Shown: positions 1 through 10,996, counted from the first letter of the stretch. The stretch: DNA of 64,000 nt from Boesenbergia rotunda (GCA_024364735.1 JAGFNQ010005677.1:123227-187226); one strand, 5' to 3'. A program made the numbers and translations. The notes: generated from the letters alone by a model not told the origin.

Positions 1-979
1 CTCATTGTATCATATTCTTGTATATATATTTCTTATATATAAAGGCATTTCTTATGGTTATTGTACTTATGTGTATTGGTGCCAAATAACTTAGTATAAT
101 AACGTCCTTGAGTAGAAGGTTCTTATCTATATCAATCGATTAGTTGAATCGATAGTGAGATGATATAGAGAACACTACTCTTAATTATTCCTAGTCAAGT
201 ATTAACATTCAAGGACAATGTTAATGCATAGAGACTAGCATGTAGGTCAACATGATGACTTGATCTCACAAGTCATGGATATGAGATATCAAGTTGAAAC
301 ATGGGTATACATTAGAGAATGTATACTGAATGGCCCGCCATGAGAAAGTATCATGGATCGTTATATGAGTGTCATATACTTTCTCATGTGACTATTAGTA
401 TGACTATAGTCCTAGACCTGAAGTTACCATAGTTCCCTATATAAGGAGTTACGTACTTTGGCTTCGTCAAACGTCACCCGTAACTGGGTGGACTATAAAG
501 GCGATTACTGGGTATGTAACAAATTATGCGGAGGGATGTGAGTGATGTAGATGGGATCTATCCCTCCTATATGACGGGAGAGATATCATAGTCTTGATAG
601 AGTGAGATCACTAAGTGCATGGCCATGCCCAAATAAGGCAATATGAGATATTGAGCTTATTTGATTATAGTGAGTCTACTTGGAGTTCAAGACACATAGA
701 TTGATTGGAGGATGACACGGTCTATGCCTCATGAAAGATCAATCTAGATATCGAGGATAGAAGGACGTTGTCACATATTGTGATGGTCACAATTATTAGT
801 CACAATGGTGATGTTGGATCTCGACATTCTTGTAACTTGGGTAGCAATGATGTGTTGCTAGATACCTCTCATTGCTTATGTCCTTAAATAGGTTTAAGGG
901 CATTGCCAATGTTACAAGAACCTATAGGGTCACACACATAGAGCAATAGATGGAGAATAAGTCCATATGATGGACCGAG

Positions 980-1451
980 AGTAATGAAGTCAAAGTTTGA
1001 CTTTGGCTAAATATGGAAAGTCCATAAAAGGCAAGTTTGACTTGACTCAAATTAGACAACTTGAGTTGGACTCGAGTTTGATCCAAGTGTTGGATGAATC
1101 TAATCATGGGAGAATAATGAAGTCAAAGTTTGACTTTGGCTAAATATGGAAAGTCCATAAAAGGCAAGTTTGACTTGACTCAAATTAGACAACTTGAGTT
1201 GGACTCGAGTTTGATCCAAGTGTTGGATGAATCTAATCATGGGAGAATAATGAAGTCAAAGTTTGACTTTGGCTAAATATGGAAAGTCCATAAAAGGCAA
1301 GTTTGACTTGACTCAAATTAGACAACTTGAGTTGGACTCGAGTTTGATCCTAAGTGTTGGATGAATCTAATCATGGGAGAATAATGAAGTCAAAGTTTGA
1401 CTTTGGCTAAATATGAAAAGTCCATAAGAGGCAAGTTTGACTTGACTCAAG
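980..1451. repeat. 133-bp tandem repeat inside LTR, about 3.5 copies
   Basis: Units begin with TAATGAAGTCAAAG near 981, 1114, 1247 and 1381 (periods 133, 133, 134). Copies are almost identical; the third has one inserted base and the fourth is partial and diverges after about 1440. Within each unit the words AAGTTTGACTT and CAAGTTTGACTTG form local dyads. The high identity suggests recent expansion inside U3. Confidence 0.85.
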
Positions 1452-2056
1452 CCACATCACCTTGACTTGACCGAGTGATGACTTGACATCATCATCAAGG
1501 CTAAGTAACCTCCCCATTTGAATTTTGAATTCAAATAAGGGGGTTACCAAAGGTGGTGGTCGGCCACTTATACACACAAAATGAGGTTTTTGTGTGTGAT
1601 TGATTTTTCTCCCAACTGAGTTTTTGGTTTTGGCTCTCCCTCTCCTCTCTCGTGGCCGAGACCCCAAGCAAGTGCTAGCACACTTTTGGGCTCTCCTCTC
1701 CACTCTCTTGCTTGTGTGGATACTTCTAGAGGGTTGCTACTTTGCGTCCTTGAGATCCGACACCAACCGAGGAGCGAGCGGGAATTGCGGGGCACGCATC
1801 GAAGGTAGTTTTTCTCTTCTCTAATAAATCTAGGTTGTAGATCGGTTTTGAAGCATGTAAACGAGCACTCGTAAATTTTTGAAATGGTTTTCTTCGCTCG
1901 GATCCTTTCCATTGGGGCTTTCGGGGTTTCCGCGACGCGAAAAAGCGGTTTTTGCGGCCCAAAAAACCCTACACAAGCTTGAATTTCGAATTCCCATAAG
2001 GCCAGTCGACTGCCCTAGGGGCAGTTGACTGGTAACGGTCACATTTCAGCTTGAGC

Positions 2057-2066
2057 TCTATTTAAG
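2057..2066 (+). promoter_or_regulatory. TATA-like box of the left LTR
   Basis: TCTATTTAAG precedes a GC-richer leader and lies directly downstream of the GTCGAC palindrome pair at 2002-2032. The same palindrome-then-TATA order is seen in other LTRs of this window. Confidence 0.45.
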
Positions 2067-2420
2067 GGAGCTCGTTTAGGGTTATTCTTCCTTGACGAAA
2101 CTTGCTTGGATAGAGCTGGTTAGTAGTCTATTGTGCTCAGGTAGTGTCCAGAGGTTGTGGTGAGGTTTCTCCACCCACAAAGAGCTACGAATCTAGCCGG
2201 AGGTGCTCCGGGGAGTCATCCACCGAAGGATTAGGGATCGTCCACCTTACGGACTGCTGTGGAGTAGGAGCATCATCTCCAACCACGTACATCGGTGTGT
2301 CGTTCTTATTCGTTAGTTTTTGTTTTTATTTAGTATATTCCGCTTGCACACTAACGATTGTAAGAAGAAAGACGAAAGAAGCTATTCACCCCCCTTTAGC
2401 TTGACGGTCACGATCTAACA

Positions 2421-2973
2421 TAAAGTACAAAATACTAATTGAAAGTATAAGTGTTATTTTTTTCTGAGCTCAAAGGTGTTCTATTTATAGCTCTCTAGAA
2501 AAATTAGTCATTGCTAATGTGGCACCTTCTAGGCGCCTGGACTTCGTCGTGTGTGATCCACTTGTCAACAGTCGTTGGATGAGCTCAAACCGTTCTGGGC
2601 TCCTAGGTTGTGCTGACGTGGTCCCAAATTTAATCTCTTTGACAACGACTCTAATGATGTAGCAACCCATTCCGTGCGCTTGGAAGGGGTTCCAGGCGCT
2701 TGGAATCCGAGCACCTAAACCGGGTCCAAGCGCTTGGAATGGTCAACTCCAAGTTGACCATTCAGTCGATTGGCACTTGGGCGATGCTTTAGTCGTCCGG
2801 AGTTGAGCTCCCATGAATCCAACTCTAACCTTCTCCGTGAGCGATCTTTCTCCTCGGCTTCTCGTCCCTCGGACGTCGCATACGTACTTTTAAAACCCTG
2901 AGTCCTAAAAATCATGAAAGGGTGTGCAAGGTAATATTCACTATATATATATATATATATATATATTGATTAG
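2421..2973 (-). mobile_element. Degenerate copia-type LTR fragment
   Basis: Noncoding stretch with words such as AGGCGCCTGG and GTCCGGAGTTGAGCTC. These resemble LTR pieces at 50536-51412 (same orientation) and 52587-53338 (opposite orientation). A second copy of its left part (ACTTCGTC.TGTGTGATCC) is at about 4019-4060. It ends in an AT dinucleotide run at 2942-2966. Both LTR termini are missing, so the assignment rests on similarity by eye. Confidence 0.4.
2942..2966. repeat. (AT)n microsatellite
   Basis: Uninterrupted TA/AT dinucleotide run of about 25 bases at the edge of the fold-back element. Confidence 0.95.
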
Positions 2974-2982
2974 GGCATTTGG

Positions 2983-3930
2983 ATTTGATTCAGGCGTCTC
3001 AATTTTTTAGAAATCAAAATTAACTCCATATAAATCTGAATACTCCATGAGCATCTAAAATTTTTTTATTTTGAATACTATAACTCAAGAGGGAAGATTG
3101 AACTTTAGAGGAAAAATATTATTAGCTTAAACTCATTATAACTCAACCTTTAAATTCTAAAATCTTAAACCCTAAATATACCCCCCAAAATTTAAAAAAA
3201 AACAAAAAATCTCTTTCTATTCAATCCAACGTGCCTTGGATTGAATCTAGTGCACCTTCGATTTTGGGTTCTAGGTTCGCATAGGCGCACTGGGTAAAGC
3301 TCACAATGCACACGTGCGCACATGCTTGCACACACACACACTCACTCACACACACACACACATATACCCAGAGTCCTCGGTAGCACAGCCGAGACAGCGA
3401 CAGGTTCTCTGTCCATGCAGGGATGGAGCGACAGAAGTAATGAGAATCTAAGATAAGGTCATGGCGAGATGCACCGTTTATCATTACGATAGGCGTTAAG
3501 TGGAAGTGTAGTGATATATGTTTGTATATATGTATGTATATATGTATTGTTAAGTTGCGGGACCTCCCGCTCTGTGCCAAGATTGAAGGTGCCTCCAATG
3601 TAATTGGAGGCGCCTTCACTCACAAGTAGTTTTTTTTGTTATTTTTTGGGTATATTATACGTATTTAAGGTTTAAGATTTTAGTATTTATGAGTTGGGTT
3701 ATAGTTAATATGATTTCCTCTCTAAGATTCAATCTTCCCTCTTGGTTTTAGTGTTCAAGATAAAAAATTTTTACATACTCACGGGGTACAATAAGATTTT
3801 CCTCTAGAGTTTAGTCTTCTCTCTTGGGTTATAGTGTTTAAGATAAAAAAATTTAGATGCTCGCGGGGTATTACGATTTATATATGAGAAAATTTTGATT
3901 TAAAAAAATAATAAATAAATAAATTCAGGC
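2983..3930. mobile_element. Long-TIR fold-back element, MULE-like MITE candidate
   Basis: The two flanks are imperfect inverted copies of each other over roughly 200 bases. The left arm (about 2995-3190) has AGAGGGAAGATTGAA and AAAATCTTAAACC. The right arm (about 3650-3920) carries their complements, with one internal duplication of the AAGAGGGAAGA module. The element is flanked by the 9-base direct repeat GGCATTTGG at 2974-2982 and 3931-3939, which would fit a Mutator-type target duplication. The interior holds a CA microsatellite and no transposase. The exact termini do not pair well, so the family call is tentative, while the inverted repeat itself is clear. Confidence 0.5.
3328..3363. repeat. 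(CA)n microsatellite, interrupted
   Basis: CA-rich run with CTCACT interruptions within the fold-back element's interior. A TG run of about 18 bases also occurs at 3960-3977. Confidence 0.9.
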
Positions 3931-3939
3931 GGCATTTGG

Positions 3940-4061
3940 TCCGTATTTTAACAAAACTCTGTGTGTGTGTGTGTGTCAGGCTCGGACCTAAGGTGAGGCG
4001 CCTGGAATCTAGGCACCTAGACTTCGTCATGTGTGATCCATTTGTCAACGATCGTCAGATG
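3940..4061 (-). mobile_element. Second copy of the degenerate LTR fragment
   Basis: After a TG microsatellite, 3995-4061 repeats 2525-2580 with mismatches (GGCGCCTGG, ACTTCGTC, TGTGATCCA, TTGTCAACG). It is cut at 4061 by the LTR start TGTTGGGGCAATC, so a later insertion probably truncated it. Confidence 0.4.
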
Positions 4062-4226
4062 TGTTGGGGCAATCTATGGTCCGGAGTGACCATGTGTTTT
4101 GATGTTTGGGCAAAGGGTTTATGTTAGGTTTACCCTTGTGTTCTAATATGTGTATGTGTGTGTGCAGGTTACACATAGTGACTTAGCTGGACGGCTTCGG
4201 TATGGTGAAGGGTGGCATGGAGACTG
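4062..4226 (+). mobile_element. 165-bp 5' fragment of a copia LTR
   Basis: Opens TGTTGGGGCAATCTATGG, then resembles the LTR start of the gag-only element at 12782-18874 (read from its minus strand). The similarity includes the TGACC..GTGTTTTGATGTTTGGGCAAAGGG stretch and a later GGTGGCATGGAGAC. It stops at 4226, where a second copy of the same LTR start begins. It is most simply the stub of an older LTR interrupted by, or recombined with, the next element. Confidence 0.55.
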
Positions 4227-4429
4227 TTGAGGTAATCTATGGTCCAGAGTGACCATGTGTTTTGATGTTTGGGCAAAGGGTTTAAGTTAGGATTTATCCT
4301 TGTTATTTAAAATGTGTATTTTGTAGGTGCCGGAAGCACCAAAGTCAAATCTTTGTTTTGATAATGGCAAAGGGTTCAGAAGTTAAGATTTGGTTGTGAT
4401 CTAACAAGCTATTAAGTGTGCAGGAAAGT

Positions 4430-4690
4430 CCTAGGTACACTAGGCACTAAGTCCTGGTTCATTTGAATTGGGCACTAAGTCCTGGCCACGGGCTGGGCAA
4501 CTAAGTCCTGACCTAAAGTTGGGCACTAAGACCTGGTAAGTGAAGCTGAGCACCGAAGACCTGGTCGAGGACTAGGCACTGAAGACCTGGTCGAGAACTG
4601 GGCACCGAAGACCTGGTGAGTGAAGCTAAGCACTAAGACCTGGTCGAGGACTGGGCACCGAAGACCTGGTGAGTGAAACTGGGAAAAAGT
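4430..4690. repeat. LTR minisatellite, GAAGACCTGGT words
   Basis: Roughly ten degenerate units of 24-30 bases built on GGGCAC(T/C)(A)AAG.CCTGG, some with GTGAGTGAAGC. A related arrangement appears in the LTRs of the elements at 25016-32309 and 53339-55304. Confidence 0.75.
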
Positions 4691-5203
4691 CCAACCGGAG
4701 GAGCCGGTTGGCAAAAAAGGTAAATTCTTCGGAGAGGAGTAGGTGAGGACGCGTTCCCCGTAGAGGGAACATTAGGCGTCGGTTCGACCTAGGATTCCAT
4801 TTGGGAAACCCAAAGTCAGAACCAAGACAGCTTAGGCTGTAAATAATGTCTAACACATATTGTATGTTTGCTTCTTGTGTTTTGGAACTAACCCTGGTTG
4901 CAGAAAACGAAGGAACTGTGTTTCTGCAGCTCAGGCACCTCATTGGAAGGAGGCGCCTCACTGGGATAGGGGCCTGTAAGGATACAGACGCCCCAGTGCA
5001 AGGCCAAACCGAGACCATCGAAGCAAACTGCCACGAAAGCCATTGGACCTAGTTAAGCTAGGCGCCTGTGTCCATACAGGCGCCCCAGACAGCTCAGGCA
5101 CCCCAATGAAGGGTATAAACGTTGACCGAGCCTGCGGATTGGAGTTCGCGCAGGAGAGGCCATGTGTAGGCGCCCCCTTTAACACAGGCACCCAGGAGTC
5201 GAC

Positions 5204-5211
5204 TATAAAAG
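5204..5211 (+). promoter_or_regulatory. TATA box of SIRE-like 5' LTR
   Basis: TATAAAAG followed by a G run and CCCC leader, directly downstream of the GGCGCC palindrome cluster. Confidence 0.65.
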
Positions 5212-5633
5212 GGGGTTCACCCCCAAGGCTTGTGAACAACTCGCTCATTACGCTCTCAACACTTTCGTTCAAGCGCTACGCTCCGACAAGCTCCGTACTC
5301 GCGATTCAAGCGCCGACGATGACCCGCTGCTCCGAACTTCCATCCACTCCGGCCGTCGGTAAAATTTAATTTTGTAAGTGTTGTAATCTCTTTTTCAATT
5401 CTATATTTTGTACTCCAAACTTGTAAACACTCTTTCGAATAAAGAATTATCCATCGTAAACGGTTAAGGACCGTGGGCTTTGGAGTAGGAGCCGACTGCG
5501 ACTCCAAACCAAGTAAAAAGAAAATTGTTAGCGATTGATTTTGTGTTTTCCGCTGCGTATTTCTCTTAACTAGTCAGAAAATTTCAAGATCGATATTCAC
5601 CCCTCCTCTATCGATTTACTCCGATCCAACAAG

Positions 5634-5645
5634 TGGTATCAGAGC
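5634..5645 (+). other. Primer binding site, initiator tRNA-Met
   Basis: TGGTATCAGAGC begins two bases after the LTR end at 5631. It is the standard complement of the initiator tRNA-Met 3' end used by plant copia elements. Confidence 0.9.
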
Positions 5646-5858
5646 GGGTGACTCAAACTTGGTGCAACCACCAGCTTGAGATTTTTTCGGATTTACGAAT
5701 TTTTTTAATTCTTGTCGCTCGAATTTTCTCATTAATCGAGGTTGGTGCAATACCACTCGATCTTTTCCGTTGTTATTAATTTTGTCCCGCACTACTAATC
5801 CAAGACTCAGTCTTGGAACAAGTTTTTTTTAATTTTTTTCTCTTTTTAGTAAATCCAA

Positions 5859-7517
5859 ATGGCCATGTAAGAGGGATACAACACTGCCAGACCTCCTCTT
5901 TTCAGTGGAGAAGACTTCTCCTACTGGAAAAACAGGATGGAAGTCCACCTAAAAACTCAGGTGGACATGTGGATAATCATCTAGTCTGGGCTGGAAATTC
6001 CCAAGAACACAGAAGGAGTGATACAACATTATACTGAATGGGACGCCTCGCTAAAGAAGAAAATCGAGGCTGATGCAAAGGCAACCCAGACATTGCAATG
6101 TGGCTTAACCAAGGAGGAACTGAACCGGGTGGGACCCTTCAACAACGCGAAGGAGTTTTGGCACAAGCTGATCGAGCTGCATGAAGGCACTTCCGACACA
6201 AGGATCAGTAAAAGAGATCTGTTACTGAACATACTCTATACCATCAAGATGCATGACGGTGAGACTGCGACCCAACTCCACGCCAGAATTCAAGAACTGA
6301 TGAACGGGCTGTACACGATAGGTCACAAGGTTGAAAACCGTGACTTGATCAGGTATACGCTTAGCTCTTTTACGAGAAACTCACTGTGGGCGTCTATGGT
6401 AGATGCCTATAAAGTTTCAAGGAACCTATCTGAAATAAAATTATATGAACTTTTTTTTGAATTAGAACTGCACGAACAGACTAACACTACCTTGATTGAG
6501 AAAGGTATAGCTTTCGTTGCAGGTAAATTTCAAGGCAAAGCTTCCAAGAAATAGACTCAACCAGCACCCAAGTCTGACTCAGACTCGGATTTAGAAGATA
6601 GTGAAGGGTATCGACCCAAGCTGGCTCGGCTAGCTCGATATTACTACAAAGAGCTAAAGCACCAAATAAACAAGAAGAAAGCAAGCCGAAGAAAGGAAGA
6701 TCTAGCAGAGCCTTCAACAAGCTCAAAGAGCAAGACTAATGTCACCTGCTACGGATGCAACAAAAAGGGACATTTCAAGTCAGAGTGCCCTAATCTGAAG
6801 GAAACAAAGAAGGCGTGAAGAAAGAAGGCTCTCCAAGCCACTTGGGATGAATCCTCCTCCTCCTCCGAAGAAGAAGTCCCTCACGTAAATCTTCTCGCCC
6901 TAACCGCCTCGGAAGACGTCGACTCCGGATCGGAATCGGAACCAGACGACGGAAGACTCACAATCTCAGAAAACGGGCAAATCACGGTAAGAGGTTACTC
7001 AGAATATGAACTTTCAAAATTAATTTCTTATTTATCTCGCAACTTGGCGAAAGCCAAAATCCGGGTTGAGTCCCTCCGATAGGAAGTAAAACTCCTGAAA
7101 GAGGAAGTTAACTCGAGATCCTTGACTGAGCCAGTTCAGGAAGGAAGCTTAATCCAAGTTCAAAAACTTGAGGAAGAGAATTCCTCCCTGAAGACTCAAG
7201 TTAAATAGCTCAGAGTTCGCTTAGAACGGTTCACTTCGGGTTCCAAAGGTCTTGACATGATCCTTGGAATGCATAAGTCCGTTCTTAACCGATCCGGACT
7301 CGGTTATCGAACCAAGTCAAGACAACGCTCTTATTATGCTGTATTGAACCAACCTAGAACCCAAGTCCAAGCATGGGTCCCCAAGCTCTGTTTGAACAAA
7401 CAAGCTGGACCAAACTAGTATTGGATCCCCAATGACAAGATTCACATCTTGCCTAACCATTATCGAGGCTATAGTCCAGGGGGAGCCAATATAAAAACCA
7501 TATTTATAATTAGATAA
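5859..7517 (+). pseudogene. gag: SIRE-like copia gag, degenerate
   Basis: Capsid/nucleocapsid polyprotein that would package element RNA. ATG at 5859 opens a frame that can be followed to TAA at 7515 through several in-frame stops, so it cannot make full-length protein. Visible in order: a YWKNRM capsid start (about 5920-5945); a retrotransposon gag core with FWHKLIELHEG and ETATQLHARIQ; an acidic linker; one CCHC zinc knuckle CYGCNKKGHFKSEC at about 6748-6789; a Glu/Ser-rich linker; a coiled-coil-like stretch; and a C-terminal GSKGLDM...RSGLGYR module. That C-terminal module recurs in the gag-only element at 16242-17807, which ties the two elements to one lineage. The stop codons at the third codon and after the capsid suggest age. 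Confidence 0.8.
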
Positions 7518-8206
7518 TTTTTTTGGTTAATTGCATGCTTGATTGTTTATTTTTGTATTTTTTAATTATCATGCTTAGATTTAGGACTGGTTAGTTTAAG
7601 GACAAAAATATTTATTTGAAACTTGAACAACCTAGTATTGGGTGGATAGTACGTTAGGGAAGCCCTTTTAATAAGGTCAAGTATACCCTACTTGATCTAT
7701 TTAGTCTAGTGGAACTAGCTGAAGCTACTGATCCAAGACCCAAACTAGTTAGACCATAATTTCTCAAAAAGTAATTTTGAAGATGAAATTTCGTTAAAAG
7801 ACTTTGTCAAGGAAAGGGTTGATGATCCAATAAGGCTACGACCAAAGAAGGCCTTGTGCCTCGCCAAGACCTGGAAGCCGATTTTCGAAATTTAAATTCA
7901 ATTTTTTCTTTGTCAAATTTGAATCTAACACAAATTTCAAGTAATCTTAGAATCAACCACTTTTCAAAATCAATAAACTTAACCTAATAAAATTTTCAAA
8001 TTAATCAGATGTCTTCAAAATTAACCATGTTTTTTAAAATTAAAATCTTTAATTTTTGAAAACCTGTCTCACAATACCCATAAGGTTAACGTGATTGATA
8101 ACACTAGATTGAGAGAGATAAACTAGGTTGTGAAAATCAATTTAAGCTATCCCTAACTCTAATGGATCCAAATCAACAAATACTTTATGTGTAGGAACAT
8201 AAAGAT
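7518..8206 (+). other. Noncoding gag-protease spacer with conserved block
   Basis: No open frame. The stretch from about 7618 to 7890 is clearly similar to 28785-29060 inside the gag-only element on the right. Shared words include GTACGTTAGGGAAGCC, AATAAGGTCAAGTATAC, CCGATCCAAGACCC-like sequence and AAGGAAAGGGTTGATGATCC. Weaker similarity continues to about 8130. Its retention in an element without pol suggests a cis function or simple shared ancestry. Confidence 0.65.
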
Positions 8207-8835
8207 TTGGACCAGTGGATGTTGGATAGTGGATGCTCCAGGCAGATGACTGGAGATAAATTGAAATTCACCAAAATCAAGTTCAAGAACCTAGGCTCAG
8301 TAGCATTTGACAACAATACTACACTCAAAGTCATTGGGTCAGTTAACATTGAACTCAAGACTGATTTTGTAATTAAGAAAGTACTCTTGGTTGACAATTT
8401 TAAATTCAATTTGCTTAGTATAAGTCAACTATGTGATACTGGCTATGTAGTTACATTCACCAACTCTGACTGCCTGATTAGAAACCTCCAAGACTCATAA
8501 GTCATGCTTAAGGGTACTAGGAAAAACAATGTTTATACCATTAATTTACCTTTAGTACCAAAATGCTTCTTGACTCAATTAGAAGAATCCAACCTCTGGC
8601 ATAGGAGATTAGCCACACTCATGTTAAACTAATTTCTAAAATTACCCAACTTGGTTTAATTAAAGGTGTACCAAGAATTATGAATTTTGAAAATATAATC
8701 TGTAACTCATGTAACCTAGGCAAACAAACCAAGTCTGCTCACAAATCAATTCAATCAGACTTAACCCAAACCACAGTTGAGCTCCTGCACCTTGACCTAT
8801 TTGATTCACACGGAGCCAAGTCACTAAGCGGGATC
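8207..8835 (+). pseudogene. Copia protease and pre-integrase domain, frameshifted
   Basis: The first frame (to 8499) begins DQWMLDSGCSRQMTGDK, with the copia aspartic protease D-S-G signature and the usual LLSISQLCD downstream. After a stop at 8500 the gag-pre-integrase zinc-binding segment is split by a frameshift: LWHRRL near 8592, a second His in HVKL, then CNSCNLGKQ near 8703, which together give the HHCC pattern. The protease would cut the polyprotein, and the HHCC domain would help integrase bind DNA ends. The breaks make this copy inactive. Confidence 0.8.
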
Positions 8836-10406
8836 GGTACTGCTTAGTAATTATCGATGATTACTCTAGGTTTACCTGGGTTAGGTTCCTAAAAACCAAA
8901 GATGAAACTTTGAACATATTAATTGACTTATGTAAAATGATTGAAAATCAAAATGATACTAAAATCAAAAGATTTAGAAGTGATCACGGGGGAGAGTTTG
9001 AAAATCAACGGTTTGAAGAATTTTGCAAAATAAATGGGTACGTACATGAATTTTCCTGTCCTAGAACCCCCCAACAAAATGGAATAGTGGAGAGAAAGAA
9101 TAGAACCCTTCAGGAAGCTGCTAGAACTATGTTAAATGAATTCAACTTAGCTAATCAATTTTGGGCAGAAGCGGTAAGTACGACTTGCTACATCCAAAAC
9201 AGGGTTCTAATTAACAAAAGACATAATAAAACACCTTATGAATTATATTAGAATAGACTGCCTAACCTACACTACCTAGGAGTCTTTGGGTGCAAAGTCC
9301 ATATCTTGAACAACAAAGACTACCTAGGTAAGTTTCAATCCAAGTCAACCCCAGGGATCTTCTTAGGATACTCAACAACTAGTAGGGCCTATAGGGTTTA
9401 TAATAAACAAACTCACAAAATTGAAGAAACGATTAACTTAATTTTTGATGAGGAAATTGAACAAAAAACTGACAATCAAAAATTGAACCAATCAAATGTT
9501 GATAAGGAAGACAGTGAACCAACAATTGAATTATCAATTGAACCATTGATTGAACCTCTAAATGAACTTACTCTTGAACCAACTATTGAGGTCTCAACTG
9601 AACCTATAACTGAACCAATTCAGGGAGTTGAACCAAACACTGAACCGAACCGTCCAGCCGGACCTGAGGCTGAACCTAGTAATAGAAGAACCAAGAAACC
9701 CAGACTCAGTCACCCTTCTGATCAAATTATCAGTGATCCAGGAGTTAGAACTAGGTCTTCCTATAGAAATCTTAGTCAAATCGCATTAATTTCAAAAATT
9801 AAACCTAAGAATATAGAGGAAGCCCTACCTGGCCCTGATTGGATCATAGCTATGCAAGAGGAGTTAGCCCAATTTGAAAGAAACCAAGTCTGGGAACTAG
9901 TACCCAAACCTGAGGGTAAGTCTGTTATAGATACTAAGTGGGTGTTTAGAAACAAATTGAATGATCAAGGGGAGATAGTTAGAAATAAAGTCCGCTTAGT
10001 AGCTAAAGGATTTAGTCAGGTCGAAGGGTTAGACTATGACGAAACCTATGCCCCAGTAGCCAGACTTGAGTCAATTAGAATGTTATTAGCATTTGCAGCC
10101 CATAGAGGGTTCAAGCTATACCAAATGGATGTTAAGTCTGCCTTTTTAAATGAGTTTATCAAAGAAAAAGTCTATGTAGGACAACCCCTAAGATTTGAGG
10201 ACCTAGAAAAACCTGAGTATGCCTTTAAACTTAGAAAAATACTTTATGGGTTGAAACAAGCACCTAGGGCATGGTATGAACGTTTATCAACTTATCTTAT
10301 TTCTAAGGAATTTAACGAAGGTCAGATTGACTCCACCTTTTTTGTTAAAACCTAGAAAATGATATTTTCATTGCCCAAATTTATGTTGATGATATAATTT
10401 TTGGAC
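8836..10406 (+). pseudogene. Copia integrase and reverse transcriptase, truncated
   Basis: Runs from YCLVIIDDYSRF (8837) in one frame, with a TAG at 9249 and a one-base frameshift near 10352. Integrase: first catalytic Asp lies upstream in HLDLFD (frameshifted), second in RFRSDHGGEF, Glu in QNGIVERKNRTLQE. A long Glu/Pro/Thr linker (about 9480-9700) follows. Reverse transcriptase then shows WVFRNK, RLVAKGFSQ, YDETYAPVARLESIR, QMDVKSAFLN, LYGLKQAPRAWY and YVDDIIFG at 10382-10405. The sequence stops right after YVDD at the junction with the 81-bp minisatellite, so the RT thumb, RNase H and 3' LTR are gone. The CPRTPQQNGIVERKN style is typical of SIRE/Maximus copia. Confidence 0.88.
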
Positions 10407-10996
10407 ATGCGCGCCCGACCAAGTATCCAAAACCCTAATACCTAGCGGTGCAGCCGATGCCCGGGGTACTCGAGGTACAGCCGATGCCCGGGGTACTTAG
10501 ACTTGGTGTGGACATGCGCACCCGACCAAGTATCCAAAACCCTAATATCTCGCGGTGCAGCCGATGCCCGGGGTACTTAGGCTTGGTCTGGGACATACGC
10601 GCCTGACCAAATATCCAAAACCCTAATACCTCATGGTGCAGTCGATGCCCGGGGTACTTAGGCTTAGTCTGAGACATACGTGCTCGACTAAGTATCCAAA
10701 ACCCTAATACCTTGCGGTGCAGCCAATGTCGGGGGTACTTAGGCTTGGTCTGGGACATACGCGCTCAATCAAGTATCCAAAACCCTAATACCTCGCGGTG
10801 CAGCCGATGCCTGAGGTACTTAGGCTTGGTCTGGGACATACGCGCCTGACCAAGTATCCAAAAACCTAATACCTCACGGTACAACCGATGCCCGGGGTAC
10901 TTAAGCTTGGTCCGGGACGTATGTGCCCGACCAAGTAACAACAACCCTAATAACCCGCGGTGCAGCCGATGCCCGAGATACTTAGGCTTGGTCCGG
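10407..10996. repeat. 81-bp minisatellite, about 7 copies
   Basis: Units start at the CAT(A/G)CGCGCC.GACCAA word at 10407, 10513, 10594, 10675, 10756, 10837 and 10918. Spacing is exactly 81 except the first, which carries an extra 25-bp duplication of GCCGATGCCCGGGGTAC. Because 81 is divisible by three, one minus-strand frame stays open over several units and would encode a 27-residue peptide repeat. There is no sign that it is a gene. Confidence 0.92.

Larger units (their letters stand above)
1..2420 (+). mobile_element. Copia-type LTR, 3' or solo, cut by window edge
   Basis: Long noncoding LTR in plus orientation. It ends in a copia-style tail: a short ATTCACCCCCC stretch at about 2385, then ATCTAACA with terminal CA at 2420. 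A TATA-like TCTATTTAAG lies at 2057, about 360 bases before the end, placing U3/R/U5 in the expected order. No tRNA-Met primer site follows 2420, so this is a 3' LTR or solo LTR and not a 5' LTR. The left terminus lies outside the window. The LTR contains a 133-bp tandem repeat and one pair of GTCGAC palindromes. No coding capacity is credible inside it; the small open frames on both strands are chance. Confidence 0.7.
4227..5631 (+). mobile_element. 5' LTR of SIRE-like copia element
   Basis: Starts TGTTGAGGTAATC and ends CCGATCCAACA at 5631, immediately before a tRNA-Met primer site. U3 contains a tandem array of short words (ACTAAGTCCTGG / GAAGACCTGG, 4430-4690) and a cluster of GGCGCC palindromes (4930-5190). 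A TATA box follows at 5204, and a U5-like tail contains ATTCACCCCTCC. The exact 5' end is uncertain because a similar LTR start precedes it at 4062. Confidence 0.75.

Noticed and set aside
3221..3619. 132-codon minus-strand frame with Cys/Val runs
   Set aside because: The runs come from the CA microsatellite inside the fold-back element.
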